A DNA stretch of 64,000 bases from Spirosoma panaciterrae DSM 21099 (GTDB lineage Bacteria; Bacteroidota; Bacteroidia; Cytophagales; Spirosomataceae), in assembly GCF_000374025.1 (NCBI RefSeq), contig NZ_KB893178.1:62001-126000 (forward strand), in the 5' to 3' direction. This document shows, piece by piece, positions 35,252-44,086 of this stretch. Position 1 is the stretch's first letter, and every line of letters begins with the position of its first letter. Position numbers and translations under genes: made by a program. The notes under the pieces were generated by a model that was given only the letters and a program-made list of their open reading frames with translations, had not been told where the DNA came from and did not search any database.

Positions 35252-35599
35252 TCAGGTATATTGGTATGCCCACCAAATCAATACGCCCTGCAAAGGGAGT
35301 CGCAACCAGCGCAGCCAGGCTGGAAATTTGTTGAACTTAGCCGATGTAACCATATATACATTAGCAGGAAAAATAGCGATCAGTAGGAAAATTAGCCCCC
35401 ATGCCGATAGAGATTGCGTAAGTGGAAAGAGCAAGCCCAGCCCCAAAGCAATCTCGGCAATGCCACTCAAGGTGACCATAAACCGATGAGCTGGTATATA
35501 TGGAGGCATAATGGCCATATAGGTTCTGGGATTCAGAAAATGGTTGAACCCTGCCACTATATACAGAAAGGACTGAGCAAAAAGAATAATAGAATCCAT
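35252..35599 (-). CDS. DoxX-like small membrane protein
   Basis: A 115-aa inner-membrane protein with about four hydrophobic segments (ILFAQSFLYIVAGFNHFL, GIAEIALGLGLLFPL, GLIFLLIAIFPANVYMV and a C-terminal LQGVLIWWAYQYT). The GxxHFxxP-like start (GFNHFLNPRTYMAIMPPYIP) and the glycine-rich second helix are typical of the DoxX/DoxD-like family, whose biochemical role is poorly defined. It lies downstream of the glutathionylspermidine-synthase-like gene on the same strand, with a hairpin between them. Confidence 0.8.
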   Translation of the reverse strand: MDSIILFAQSFLYIVAGFNHFLNPRTYMAIMPPYIPAHRFMVTLSGIAEIALGLGLLFPLTQSLSAWGLIFLLIAIFPANVYMVTSAKFNKFPAWLRWLRLPLQGVLIWWAYQYT

Positions 35600-35617
35600 C
35601 CGTTTTTGGGCAGGCCA

Positions 35618-35653
35618 GGCACCTCTGGCACAACTTAGGTCACCAGAGGTGCC
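35618..35653 (-). promoter_or_regulatory. 11-bp hairpin between the GSP-synthase-like and doxX-like genes
   Basis: GGCACCTCTGG (35618-35628) pairs perfectly with CCAGAGGTGCC (35643-35653). It is 19 bp upstream of the doxX-like ATG. No T-run follows on the minus strand, so attenuation or operator function is as likely as termination. Confidence 0.5.
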
Positions 35654-35741
35654 CTGTACCTACGTCCAGGCGATGAATTTGGATTGAAAGCTTGCTGTTA
35701 ATTGATTGTACGGTCTCAAGAAGTAATTTAGTGGATGTAGG

Positions 35742-36914
35742 CTAAGGAATCATATGTCCTACAAAACCCGCCGTATTGTCAAGAATCAAGCCACCACGCC
35801 GGAATCCAAGGCCACAGCCCTCGCCCGCATAAAAGACCCCAGCCTGATAGGTATGACCTGCCGTATCCTGCGGGAAAGCCACATACTCCTGATAAATTTT
35901 TCCATAATCGCCGTATTCGCCCTCTGTGGCCAGGCGTTCCGTTCCATTCGCGTTCAGGATTCGTGTATTGGCCCCTTCCCGTCCAAACACGACCTTCTCA
36001 ACACAGGCTTTGCCGGATAATGGTTTCGTGTCGGTTTCGAGCAGCAACGGATGATTGGGATAAAGCTCCCAGAGGATCTTCAGCATGTATTTCGACTGAA
36101 AGAGTAGAGTATAAGCAGGATTCAGCACAACGGCCAGTCGGTTCCGAACAATCTCGGTTAGTAGAGTTACCAACTCAGGCTCATCTTCGGCTATGGCTTC
36201 CCAAGGCACCAGCTTGAACCAGAAATCTAATTTTTCGAATTGGCCATTTTTGGGGTTTTGCCAGAAAATGCCTTCCTCGGCTGAGAACTCTACATTGTCG
36301 ACAAAATCGAATTCGATCTCAAAACCAGCTTCCCGGGCGGCTTCACCAATCAGAGCCACATTGGTATCATCTTCAGGATAGCCGCGCATCGCCGACAGAA
36401 GCAGCGTAGGTTGCAGATCAGGATTGACGGCCAGAATTTCCTCAAACTGACTGGTTAAGGTTTCAAATACGGCGTTGAACTGCTGACTTTCGTCCAGATC
36501 ATTGGCTTTCAGGTGCGCATACTGCACAACAGCCGTTTCGGGTAGGCATGTCGCTGTATCGGCGTTGAATTCGATTAGTTTGATAGGATGACCGTCGATA
36601 CCCCCGGCCAGATCGAAGCGGCCATAAAGATGAATGTTACGGTCATCATCCCAGGAAAGTTTGATGAGTTCGACCAGATTGGCCGGAATCCCCACTTCGG
36701 CAAAACGATTTTCGTCGATGATATGCTGGCCAGCCGCTACAAACATCTCAAATAGTTCATTGGCCGCGTCGTAGTACGCATCGGCTTCGGCAGGCTGTAC
36801 CTGCACTACTTCGTTGGTCAAATACGGTAATGTATCCTGGCCGAGCATCCAGTTCCAGCCAAGGTTTCGGAGTTGGGCAATGGGAGAAACAGCAAGTGAG
36901 CGTAGCGAAATCAT
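35742..36914 (-). CDS. Glutathionylspermidine synthase-like ATP-grasp protein (YgiC/YjfC type)
   Basis: A 390-aa protein resembling the synthetase domain of glutathionylspermidine synthase, an ATP-grasp fold forming amide bonds. Recognisable parts are IHLYGRFDLAGGIDGHPIKL with IEFNADTATCLPET (acceptor and ATP site), and the C-terminal QSKYMLKILWELYPNHPLLL and FGREGANTRILNANG. It lacks the amidase domain of E. coli Gsp, as YgiC and YjfC do. The true amine substrate is not known for these homologues. Divergent from the nucleoside hydrolase gene across 114 bp containing an inverted repeat. Confidence 0.85.
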   Translation of the reverse strand: MISLRSLAVSPIAQLRNLGWNWMLGQDTLPYLTNEVVQVQPAEADAYYDAANELFEMFVAAGQHIIDENRFAEVGIPANLVELIKLSWDDDRNIHLYGRFDLAGGIDGHPIKLIEFNADTATCLPETAVVQYAHLKANDLDESQQFNAVFETLTSQFEEILAVNPDLQPTLLLSAMRGYPEDDTNVALIGEAAREAGFEIEFDFVDNVEFSAEEGIFWQNPKNGQFEKLDFWFKLVPWEAIAEDEPELVTLLTEIVRNRLAVVLNPAYTLLFQSKYMLKILWELYPNHPLLLETDTKPLSGKACVEKVVFGREGANTRILNANGTERLATEGEYGDYGKIYQEYVAFPQDTAGHTYQAGVFYAGEGCGLGFRRGGLILDNTAGFVGHMIP

Positions 36915-36981
36915 CAGTTTCCGGTTTAGAAAATATAATAGCCTCTAGTCGTACAGTTTTTGCCAAAACAAGCCGTAATTC

Positions 36982-37008
36982 GTTTACGGTTTATAGCATA
37001 CCGTAAAC
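36982..37008. promoter_or_regulatory. 9-bp inverted repeat in the divergent promoter region
   Basis: GTTTACGGT (36982-36990) and ACCGTAAAC (37000-37008) face each other across 9 nt, 20 bp before the nucleoside hydrolase ATG and 68 bp from the opposite gene. No T-tract follows. It could be an operator shared by both genes. Confidence 0.45.
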
Positions 37009-37028
37009 CGACCCTGATACCGCTGTAA

Positions 37029-38045
37029 ATGTCGTTTATTCCTATGACCCGAATCTCTTTATTTTTAGCCAGCGTGCTGTTGGTCCTGATAATCGGCCCT
37101 GTTGCCGGACAGTCGGCCAGAAAGCAGCCACCTGTTTCGGTTATTTTCGATACAGATATGGGCCCCGATTACGACGATGTCGGAGCCATAACGTTGCTTC
37201 ACGCTTTTGCCGATGCCGGAGAGGCTACTGTACTGGCTACCATTGCCTCGACAAACTACCCGAAAGTAACGCAGGTGTTAAGTGTACTGAATACGTATTT
37301 CAACCGTCCGAACATCCCGATTGGGGTACCCAGGGGGGAGGCCGTAAGTGATAAGGATACCCAGCACTGGTCCGATACGATTGTGGCCCGGTATCCACAT
37401 AAGATCAAGACCAATGCGGAATTACCCGACGCGGTTGCCCTTTATCGACAGATTCTTTCCAAACAGCCCGACCACAGTGTTACGGTAATCACGGTAGGTT
37501 TTCTAACTAATCTGGCCAATCTGTTGGCTAGTAAACCCGATCAGTATTCGAAATTGTCGGGTCGGGAATTGGCCATGCAGAAAATCAAAAAAGTGGTGAG
37601 TATGGCTGGTAAGTTTCCCAAAGGCCGGGAGTACAATGTACATCGGGATACGCCCGCGTCGAAAATCTTTTTTGCCAATTGGCCAACACCTGTGTTGATG
37701 AGCGGGTTCGAGATTGGTCAAAAGATACACTCGGGTCTGCCTCTCGTGCAAAACAGTGCCATTCAGCATAGTCCGGTAAAGGATGTATTTCGAATTTCGT
37801 TGCCGAAAGCAGAAGAAGATAAGAATGGACGCATGAGCTGGGATCAGACTGCCGTTTTGGTGGGCGTAAAGGGCTATGCACCCTATTATACCATCGAAAC
37901 CGGACGATTGACCATGAACGACGATGGCTCCAACGGATGGGACAGGGCTGGCAAAGGCCATGCGTATTTAGTCGAAAAAATGCCGGTAGCCGAGGTTGAA
38001 GCCTTGATCAATTCGTTGATGCAGCACCAACCGAAAAAACGGTAA
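37029..38045 (+). CDS. Exported nucleoside hydrolase (IUNH family)
   Basis: Enzyme that cleaves the N-glycosidic bond of nucleosides to base plus ribose using a bound calcium. Here it carries a signal peptide (ISLFLASVLLVLIIGPVAGQ), so it should act in the periplasm. The calcium-site motif FDTDMGPDYDDVGAI is present, with VITVGFLTNLANLL and a later ligand region SMAGKFPKGREYN. Length is 338 aa. Met6 (37044) is an alternative start. Substrate preference is unknown. It begins 114 bp from the divergent GSP-synthase-like gene; recX follows with 76 bp between. Confidence 0.9.
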   Translation: MSFIPMTRISLFLASVLLVLIIGPVAGQSARKQPPVSVIFDTDMGPDYDDVGAITLLHAFADAGEATVLATIASTNYPKVTQVLSVLNTYFNRPNIPIGVPRGEAVSDKDTQHWSDTIVARYPHKIKTNAELPDAVALYRQILSKQPDHSVTVITVGFLTNLANLLASKPDQYSKLSGRELAMQKIKKVVSMAGKFPKGREYNVHRDTPASKIFFANWPTPVLMSGFEIGQKIHSGLPLVQNSAIQHSPVKDVFRISLPKAEEDKNGRMSWDQTAVLVGVKGYAPYYTIETGRLTMNDDGSNGWDRAGKGHAYLVEKMPVAEVEALINSLMQHQPKKR

Positions 38046-38067
38046 GTGAAATGGGGTCGAGCCACCA

Positions 38068-38104
38068 GAGCAAACCCGAAAAGAATAAACCAGCGGGTTT
38101 GCTC
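38068..38104. repeat. Hairpin between nucleoside hydrolase and recX
   Basis: GAGCAAACCCG (38068-38078) and CGGGTTTGCTC (38094-38104) form an 11-bp stem 22 bp after the stop. There is no T-run, so as a terminator it would be weak; it ends 17 bp before the recX start. Confidence 0.55.
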
Positions 38105-38121
38105 CCGCGTTACCTAAGCCT

Positions 38122-38580
38122 ATGACAGATCTGTTAAAAGATGCCCTTCAGAAAGCGGCCATGTTTTGTGCCTATCAGGAGCGTACCCAGCAGGAAGTTC
38201 GCGATCGGCTGAAAGACTGGGGCATTCTGGGCGACGATGCCGAAGAGGTGATTGCTGAACTGATTCAACAGAATTACCTGAACGAAGAACGGTTTGCGAA
38301 GGCATTTGCGGGCGGGAAGTTTCGGGTAAAAGGCTGGGGCCGACGTAAAATCAGGCAGCATTTACAACAACGGGGTATTTCAGGCTACAACCTCGATCAG
38401 GCCATGAACGAGATTGCGCCCGACGATTATCAGGACACACTTAAAGAATTGCTGGACAAGAAACGGCAGAGCCTGCGTGACGAAAATCCTCTGGTTATCA
38501 AGCAGAAACTTGTTCGATTTGCCCTGAGCAAAGGGTATGAATCCGACCTGGTTTTTGCCCTGTTAGGCCGCGAAGATTAA
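38122..38580 (+). CDS. recX: Regulatory protein RecX
   Basis: Small protein (152 aa) that binds inside RecA filaments and limits RecA activity. The three tandem three-helix repeats of RecX can be followed, with RTQQEVRDRLKDWGILGDDA and IAELIQQNYLNEERFAKAF, then FRVKGWGRRKIRQHLQQRG and a C-terminal VRFALSKGYESDLVFALLG. The recA gene is 13.9 kb away on the opposite strand, so the two are not an operon here. Confidence 0.92.
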   Translation: MTDLLKDALQKAAMFCAYQERTQQEVRDRLKDWGILGDDAEEVIAELIQQNYLNEERFAKAFAGGKFRVKGWGRRKIRQHLQQRGISGYNLDQAMNEIAPDDYQDTLKELLDKKRQSLRDENPLVIKQKLVRFALSKGYESDLVFALLGRED

Positions 38581-38639
38581 CGGTTCGTTGAGCGGTTTCC
38601 AGAAAGAGCCTAATTTTACGGCTCAATTAGCCCCTGCTT

Positions 38640-39695
38640 ATGCCCCGTTTGTTTCTCGAAACCGATCAAATGTCTAACCTGAATAGTGGTTTGGGGCAAC
38701 TTTGCCTGCATTTAGGCCGTGAGTTGGTGCGACAAAAACCAGCTGACTGGGAGATAACATTTCTGGTGTCGAAAGAGCAGGTAGGTATTTTTGGGCCTTC
38801 GGTAAACTACAGGGTGGCCTCGACCTGGAAGCGCGTCTGGCGAAACTGGAATTTTGATGTATGGCACTGCCCCCATCAGGGATCGCGATTTTATCCGCAA
38901 CGACGGGCTCGCTTTATTTATACCGTACTTGACCTGAACTATCTGTCTCTGGCTCAATATTCGGCCGACCGAAAGGCACGAAAGAAAAAGCAATACCAAG
39001 CCCGCATCGATCAGGCTACGGTAATCACAACCATTTCGGAGTACGTAGCGCAGGATGTGCGGAGTAAATTGGTTGTGCCAGCAGCTACACCTATACAGAC
39101 GATCTACTGTGGGGTAGATATACCGGCCAGCGTCACTAAAACAACACCTGAAACAAAACCTGATGGACCGTTTCTGTTCTTCATCGGTATGTTACAGGCC
39201 TACAAGAATGTGCATACTATGCTTCCCCTGTTGGTCGCTAATCCAGATCATTGGCTGGTACTGGCTGGTCCCGACAAACCCGAATATAGTCAGCAGATAT
39301 GGGAACAGGCCCGTCAGTTGGGCGTAGCGGATCGGCTCCTTATGCCCGGCCCGGTGGACGAGTCGACCAAATGGTGGTATTATGCCAACTGCGAGGCTTT
39401 TTTGTTCCCGTCGTTGATGGAAGGATTTGGTATCCCGGTCATTGAAGCCATGTCCTTCGGTAAGCCTGTATTTAGCTCAGCATTGACCAGTCTACCCGAA
39501 GTGGGTGGCGACGAAGCGTTTTATTTTCCAGCCTTCGATGCCGACACCGTTGTTAACACCTTTCAAAAAGGAATGGAAGCCTACCGACTTGATCACGCCA
39601 AGACCGAGCGATTACGGCGCCAAAGCCAGAAGTTTACATGGGAAGCCGCAGCGGCTGAATACTGGCAACTATATCAGCAACTACTTCGAGCCTAG
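38640..39695 (+). CDS. Glycosyltransferase family 1 (GT-B fold)
   Basis: A 351-aa retaining glycosyltransferase of the GT4/GT1 type. The C-terminal nucleotide-sugar half shows FLFFIGMLQAYKNVHTMLPL and LLMPGPVDESTKWWYYANCE, then FPSLMEGFGIPVIEAMSFGK, which has the donor-binding E-x7-E arrangement. The N-terminal acceptor half has WHCPHQGSRF. No signal peptide or membrane segment. The sugar and acceptor are not identifiable; no polysaccharide cluster surrounds it. It follows recX by 59 bp. Confidence 0.88.
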   Translation: MPRLFLETDQMSNLNSGLGQLCLHLGRELVRQKPADWEITFLVSKEQVGIFGPSVNYRVASTWKRVWRNWNFDVWHCPHQGSRFYPQRRARFIYTVLDLNYLSLAQYSADRKARKKKQYQARIDQATVITTISEYVAQDVRSKLVVPAATPIQTIYCGVDIPASVTKTTPETKPDGPFLFFIGMLQAYKNVHTMLPLLVANPDHWLVLAGPDKPEYSQQIWEQARQLGVADRLLMPGPVDESTKWWYYANCEAFLFPSLMEGFGIPVIEAMSFGKPVFSSALTSLPEVGGDEAFYFPAFDADTVVNTFQKGMEAYRLDHAKTERLRRQSQKFTWEAAAAEYWQLYQQLLRA

Positions 39696-39830
39696 CTATC
39701 GGTGCAGCGGGGCCATCCTCTTGGTGGACATTAAAAAGGCATTAAACAAAATAGGTGTTCATAGTAGTTTATACTTAGGAAGTAAGCGCCAGATAATACT
39801 GGTGCAGAACTCACCTTCACATTCCTAACA

Positions 39831-41300
39831 ATGAACACGTCCACGTTTTATCACCGATCCATTCTGTTTGTTACGCTGATCATTGCGTCAGCCTGTGCGC
39901 GCAACCCCGTTACAGGAAAGCGGGAGATAAGTTTGATGTCTACTGAGCAGGAAATCGCACTAGGAAAAGAATCGCATCCGTCAGTAGTAGCCACTATGGG
40001 GCTGTATGAAAACAAAAATTTGCAGGCGTTTATGAACGAGAAAGGTAAGGCGATGGCAAAAGTTTCGCACCGGCCTGATCTGCCTTATCAGTTTTATATT
40101 GTCGATTCGCCGGTTGTTAATGCGTTTGCTGTACCGGGAGGCTACGTCTATTTTACCCGTGGTATTCTGGCTCATTTTAATAATGAAGCGGAGTTTGCGG
40201 GTGTCCTTGGCCATGAAATTGGGCATATAACTGCCCGCCACGCTGCCCGTTCGCAGAAGAGTCAGTTGCTAAGCACGATTGCACTGATTGGCGGAGCCAT
40301 ATTAGCTCCTCAGGTTGTTGGCCAGAACATCGAAGCGCTACAACAGGGAATTGGGCTTTTGTCGCTCAAATACAGCCGCGACCACGAATCGGAGTCTGAT
40401 AAGCTGGGTGTTGAATATTCGAGTAAGATTGGCTACGATGCGCATCAGATGGCTAATTTCTTCGGTACGCTTAAGCGCATTTCTGATAATGCAGGACAGG
40501 CCATTCCCCAATTTATGTCGACCCACCCCGACCCCGGTAATCGCTATAATCGCGTGCATGAACTGACGAAGGAGTATCAGGCTCAACACCCCGCATCGTA
40601 TCAGGTAGATCGGGATCAATACCTTCGCCTGATTGATGGTATTACGTACGGTGAAGATCCTAAACAGGGTTTTGTGGAAAACAATACGTTTTATCATCCA
40701 GAACTGAGATTCCAGTTTCCGGTGCCAAACGGTTGGCAGTCGCAGAATTCACCAACTCAGTTTCAGATGGCGGCTAAAGACGGTAAATCAGCCATGATCT
40801 TGATGCTGGCGAAAGGCAACTCATTGGATGAAGCCGCCCAGAATCTGGTAAAAGAACTAAGCCTGAATGTTCTGGAGAATAAAAAAATGACCATAAACGG
40901 CAACCCGGCTTATGTCCTTGTTTCGCGTCAGCAGCAACAACAGCAGCAAGGGCAACAGCAGGACCCACGAACTGCCCTTCAGATCGGAACCTGGCTGATT
41001 CAGTATAACAATGCCATTTATGCTCTACATGGCCTTGCTGCAGCGGCCGATTTTACAAACGCATTTGGTACATTTCAGCAGGTAGCCGGAAATTTCCGTT
41101 CCCTGACAGACTCTGATAAAATCAACCGTAAACCGGAACGGGTTTTTGTTCGTGCTGCTCCCCGCGACGGTTCCTTTCGCGATGTGATGACGGCTTTAGG
41201 TATGCCTGCCAAACGAATCGAAGAATTGGGAGTACTGAATAGTATGAAAGCCGATGATCGAGTAACGCGAGGCACGTCGCTTAAAATTATCGGTCAGTAA
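39831..41300 (+). CDS. M48-family zinc metalloprotease lipoprotein
   Basis: Periplasmic BepA/LoiP-like peptidase of 489 aa. The lipobox is IIASAC (Cys near residue 23), followed by ARNPVTGKREISLMSTEQE, the conserved start of this subfamily. The zinc site is HEIGHITARHAA with a third ligand in SRDHESESDKLGVEY. The C-terminal half after about residue 280 is a separate domain without an assigned name. A Gln tract (SRQQQQQQQGQQQDP) sits near residue 370. The likely role is outer-membrane protein quality control. A bidirectional terminator follows. Confidence 0.9.
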   Translation: MNTSTFYHRSILFVTLIIASACARNPVTGKREISLMSTEQEIALGKESHPSVVATMGLYENKNLQAFMNEKGKAMAKVSHRPDLPYQFYIVDSPVVNAFAVPGGYVYFTRGILAHFNNEAEFAGVLGHEIGHITARHAARSQKSQLLSTIALIGGAILAPQVVGQNIEALQQGIGLLSLKYSRDHESESDKLGVEYSSKIGYDAHQMANFFGTLKRISDNAGQAIPQFMSTHPDPGNRYNRVHELTKEYQAQHPASYQVDRDQYLRLIDGITYGEDPKQGFVENNTFYHPELRFQFPVPNGWQSQNSPTQFQMAAKDGKSAMILMLAKGNSLDEAAQNLVKELSLNVLENKKMTINGNPAYVLVSRQQQQQQQGQQQDPRTALQIGTWLIQYNNAIYALHGLAAAADFTNAFGTFQQVAGNFRSLTDSDKINRKPERVFVRAAPRDGSFRDVMTALGMPAKRIEELGVLNSMKADDRVTRGTSLKIIGQ

Positions 41301-41305
41301 AGCAC

Positions 41306-41353
41306 AAAAAATAGTCTGGCAGAGGTAGTACTACCCCTGCCAGACTATTTTTT
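41306..41353. terminator. Bidirectional terminator between M48 protease and nrdB
   Basis: A 17-bp perfect inverted repeat (41306-41322 with 41337-41353) with A-run and T-run ends lies between convergent genes. Confidence 0.92.
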
Positions 41354-41375
41354 GAAACGAAAGACGTATAAACGG

Positions 41376-42425
41376 CTAGAAATCAGCGTCGAACGTAATA
41401 CCCTTAGGTTCTTCTACTACAACCACAGGGGTTGGGTTCTCAGCATCCTGCGGATTTTGAGAAGCCGCTTTGGCCGACCGAAATTTCGCCATCACTTCAC
41501 CACGCTGGTATTCACCTACACGTTTCTCGAAGAAATTGGTTTTCCCCTGTAGCGAAATCATATCCATGAAATCGAAGGGGTTGGCCACATTGTACAGCTT
41601 CCGTAAGCCGAGCGTAACCAGCAGGTGGTCGGCTACAAAGGCAATGTACTGCTTCATCAGATCGGCGTTCATCCCGATCAGCGACACGGGTAAAGCATCG
41701 GCTACAAACTCCTGCTCAATCTCGACGGCATTACGGATAATGTCGTACACCTGCGATTCAGGCATTTTGTGCACGATATGATCGGTATAAAGCATACAGG
41801 CAAAATCGCGGTGCAGCCCTTCGTCGCGCGAGATCAGTTCGTTCGAGAACGTTAGGCCCGGCATCAGCCCGCGTTTTTTGAGCCAGTAAATCGAGCAGAA
41901 CGAACCGGAGAAGAAAATCCCCTCAACAGCCGCAAATGCAATCAGACGTTCGGCAAATGAGCCATTTTCGATCCAGCGTAATGCCCATTCCGCTTTTTTC
42001 TGTACGCAGGGGATGGTATCGATGGCATTCAGCAGCCGGTCTTTTTCGGCAGCGTCTTTGATGTACGTATCGATCAGCAGCGAGTAGGTTTCGGAATGGA
42101 TGTTCTCCATCATCACCTGAAAGCCGTAGAAGCACTTGGCCTCGGCGTATTGTACTTCCGACAGAAAGTTTACGGCCAGGTTTTCATTGACGATCCCATC
42201 CGATGCCGCAAAGAAGGCCAGTACGTGTGAAATGAAATGCCGTTCGTTGTCGTTCAGGCTGTTCCAGTCCTTCATATCCTGACCAAGGTCGATTTCTTCG
42301 GCTGTCCAGAACGACGCTTCGTGGGTTTTATAGAACTCCCAAATGTCCCAGTGTTTAATGGGGAATAGTACAAAGCGGCCTTTGTCTTCTTCTAAAATTG
42401 GTTCAATTGCATCGGTCTGTGCCAT
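41376..42425 (-). CDS. nrdB: Class I ribonucleotide reductase, beta (radical) subunit
   Basis: Diiron subunit that generates the radical for dNTP synthesis (349 aa). Metal ligands are visible in [10 protein letters not shown], in ENIHSETY (Glu and His), in [10 protein letters not shown] and in RDEGLHRDF. The Tyr of ENIHSETY occupies the place of E. coli Tyr122 (EtxIHSRSY), so a tyrosyl radical is expected. The alpha subunit NrdA is not in the window, so the two subunits are separate genes in this region or nrdA lies elsewhere. A good Bacteroidota promoter precedes it. Confidence 0.95.
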   Translation of the reverse strand: MAQTDAIEPILEEDKGRFVLFPIKHWDIWEFYKTHEASFWTAEEIDLGQDMKDWNSLNDNERHFISHVLAFFAASDGIVNENLAVNFLSEVQYAEAKCFYGFQVMMENIHSETYSLLIDTYIKDAAEKDRLLNAIDTIPCVQKKAEWALRWIENGSFAERLIAFAAVEGIFFSGSFCSIYWLKKRGLMPGLTFSNELISRDEGLHRDFACMLYTDHIVHKMPESQVYDIIRNAVEIEQEFVADALPVSLIGMNADLMKQYIAFVADHLLVTLGLRKLYNVANPFDFMDMISLQGKTNFFEKRVGEYQRGEVMAKFRSAKAASQNPQDAENPTPVVVVEEPKGITFDADF

Positions 42426-42523
42426 GATAACGGATGTGCGGTTTTATGCATAAAGCCCGGGCTGGATAGGCCCTTCTGAAGTAAGTGGGCTTTGCGACTA
42501 TAGACGTGTTAATTTCGGGTTAA

Positions 42524-42553
42524 CAAAGTTAAAGAATCTGCCCGCTTCTACAA
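42524..42553 (-). promoter_or_regulatory. nrdB promoter
   Basis: On the minus strand TTG (42553-42551), a 19-bp spacer and TAACTTTG (42531-42524) match the Bacteroidota pattern TTG-N19-TAnnTTTG well. The predicted leader to the ATG at 42425 is about 90 nt and contains an AAAGCCC/GGGCTTT inverted repeat (near 42454 and 42488). Confidence 0.6.
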
Positions 42554-42662
42554 GAAGGCCCTTGTCAGTACCCGGCATCAGACAAATGACAAGCTATTGT
42601 AAATGTAAGATAGTCAGAGGTTTATTGATTGTGAAACTTTGGAAGTTCTTGGAATAGTGCTG

Positions 42663-43436
42663 TCAATGTTCAAACCGCTCCAATCTGTACTCCAAAAACT
42701 CTTTCCTAGGCTGATACGTCCTCGGTACGCGAATGAGCTTATGTTGGAAATCACCAAAAAAACGTTGAAAAAACTCTTTGTTGGTTTCGGCTTTAAGCCG
42801 CTTCGAGATGAGCAGTTTATAATCCGTGTCAATGCAAATTAATCCCTTCTCGTAGGCTCGATCGTATAGATTTGACAAGCAAACGCCATTTTCGGGATTT
42901 AATCGATTGTGTTCATCTTCGGCCCAGGGCTTAATGTGCCCTGCCACCAATAAATCGGGCAGGTCGATGCCTGAAATAGCGCAACGACTTTCATACGTTT
43001 TCAGAATCATCTGCCGGAACACACTCTGGTTGACGCGAGTTTTCACCAAACGCTCTTTTACTTCACCTTTCAGATTTTTCAAGTCGAACACAATCTCTGG
43101 GTGGATTTCATCAATCGTTTTGTGCTGATACTCGGCTAGAATCCGTTCACTTTCAAAAACTAGTTCTTCCTGATTGTTGATAAACTCATCCCAAATGGGT
43201 TTTACCTGATCGTAACCCCCACTCATACCTTTCACACCTCGTTGTTGATGGTAAGGGTCAACGCTGGCGAAATTGGTCAAACGCATAGCAACGGAATCGG
43301 GTGTTCGACGGCCTAAAATAGTAGACAGTGTTTTTACCGCTTCATTGCCTTTGTGCATTTTTCCAAACGGTAATTTCAGATAGAGGTTGAAAGCCAAAAT
43401 CAGTTCTTCGCGAGTCCAGATAGGAGAAGTTGCCAT
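42663..43436 (-). CDS. HNH endonuclease, restriction-like
   Basis: A 257-aa protein with an HNH_2-type nuclease domain: CAISGIDLPDLLVAGHIKPW, then DEHNRLNPENGVCLSNLYDR, with the His and Asn of the HNH core and a Cys before them. The N-terminal half (WTREELILAFNLYLKLPFGK, LGRRTPDSVAMRLTNFASVD) resembles a region found in putative restriction endonucleases and may recognise DNA. No partner methyltransferase is in the window. The ATG arises inside a truncated vsr gene, so the two frames overlap by 95 bp. Either an orphan restriction enzyme or a remnant of a rearranged restriction island. Confidence 0.85.
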   Translation of the reverse strand: MATSPIWTREELILAFNLYLKLPFGKMHKGNEAVKTLSTILGRRTPDSVAMRLTNFASVDPYHQQRGVKGMSGGYDQVKPIWDEFINNQEELVFESERILAEYQHKTIDEIHPEIVFDLKNLKGEVKERLVKTRVNQSVFRQMILKTYESRCAISGIDLPDLLVAGHIKPWAEDEHNRLNPENGVCLSNLYDRAYEKGLICIDTDYKLLISKRLKAETNKEFFQRFFGDFQHKLIRVPRTYQPRKEFLEYRLERFEH

Positions 43437-43626
43437 GTACGAAAATAACAGTTTTGTATTTGGGCAGTACTATATCGGGCTTACCGGGCAGGTTTTTATC
43501 GTGTAGCCGATATCGGAAACCGTGGGCGTGAAGAAATTTACGGACGATTAGTTCTGGTTTCGTGTCTTTGCTTCGCACGCGGCTCATGTTGTAGCTGCGT
43601 TGAGCGGGTGTATGTACGTCGGCCAT
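43342..43626 (-). pseudogene. vsr: Truncated Vsr mismatch endonuclease
   Basis: The first 62 or so residues are clear Vsr: RSYNMSRVRSKDTKPEL, FRYRLHDKNLPGKPDIVLP and KYKTVIFVHG. The Asp of the GKPD motif is the catalytic metal ligand. Family members then have the zinc/active-site segment CFWHxH and a WECE-like C-terminus and are about 130-150 aa; here the frame turns to unrelated sequence (NFSYLDSRRTD) and stops at residue 94. The break falls on the start codon of the HNH gene, so the 3' half is deleted. It should be inactive. Vsr normally follows a cytosine methyltransferase, which is absent. Confidence 0.85.
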
Positions 43627-43686
43627 GTGGGGTGTTGAGTGTTTTGGTTATAACAACTAAACACTATATCTGTCTGGTAGAGTTGG

Positions 43687-44085
43687 CTACCAAATTATAT
43701 CAATAACGTCCCGATAGCGGCTGAATTTCTCATCAGCAGAGATAATGGACATCTGCTCGGCCAGTGCCGTAGCCAGAATCAATCTATCAAAAGGATCGCG
43801 GTGGTCGTCAAAAAAGGGAATTCGCCGATAGGCAGCAATGTGAGAAAGTGATACAGACACTAAATCGAATCCGTCAGCTTCTGCCTTATCAATGAGTTCT
43901 TCCGTTAGAACAGGAAACGTTGGTAGGCGATTAACTGTCTGTTTGATCGTGATTTCCATAAAACTTAGGCAACTTACAAACACATCATTAGTCGGATCTT
44001 CAATTAATTTCCGGATGTGGTTGGGTAGTTGTGCATCGTTTAGCTGAAACCAGATAAAAATCTGCGTATCGAGTAATAATTTCAT
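43687..44085 (-). CDS. PIN-domain toxin (VapC-like)
   Basis: A 132-aa ribonuclease toxin of the PilT N-terminus family. MKLLLDTQIFIWFQLND gives the first catalytic Asp; FVSCLSFMEITIKQTV supplies the Glu; RDPFDRLILATALAEQM gives two acidic residues of the active site, and ISADEKFSRY the last. The gene begins 1 bp after the antitoxin, as in a translationally coupled type II pair. Its RNA target is not known. Confidence 0.9.
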   Translation of the reverse strand: MKLLLDTQIFIWFQLNDAQLPNHIRKLIEDPTNDVFVSCLSFMEITIKQTVNRLPTFPVLTEELIDKAEADGFDLVSVSLSHIAAYRRIPFFDDHRDPFDRLILATALAEQMSIISADEKFSRYRDVIDIIW

Positions 44086-44086
44086 T

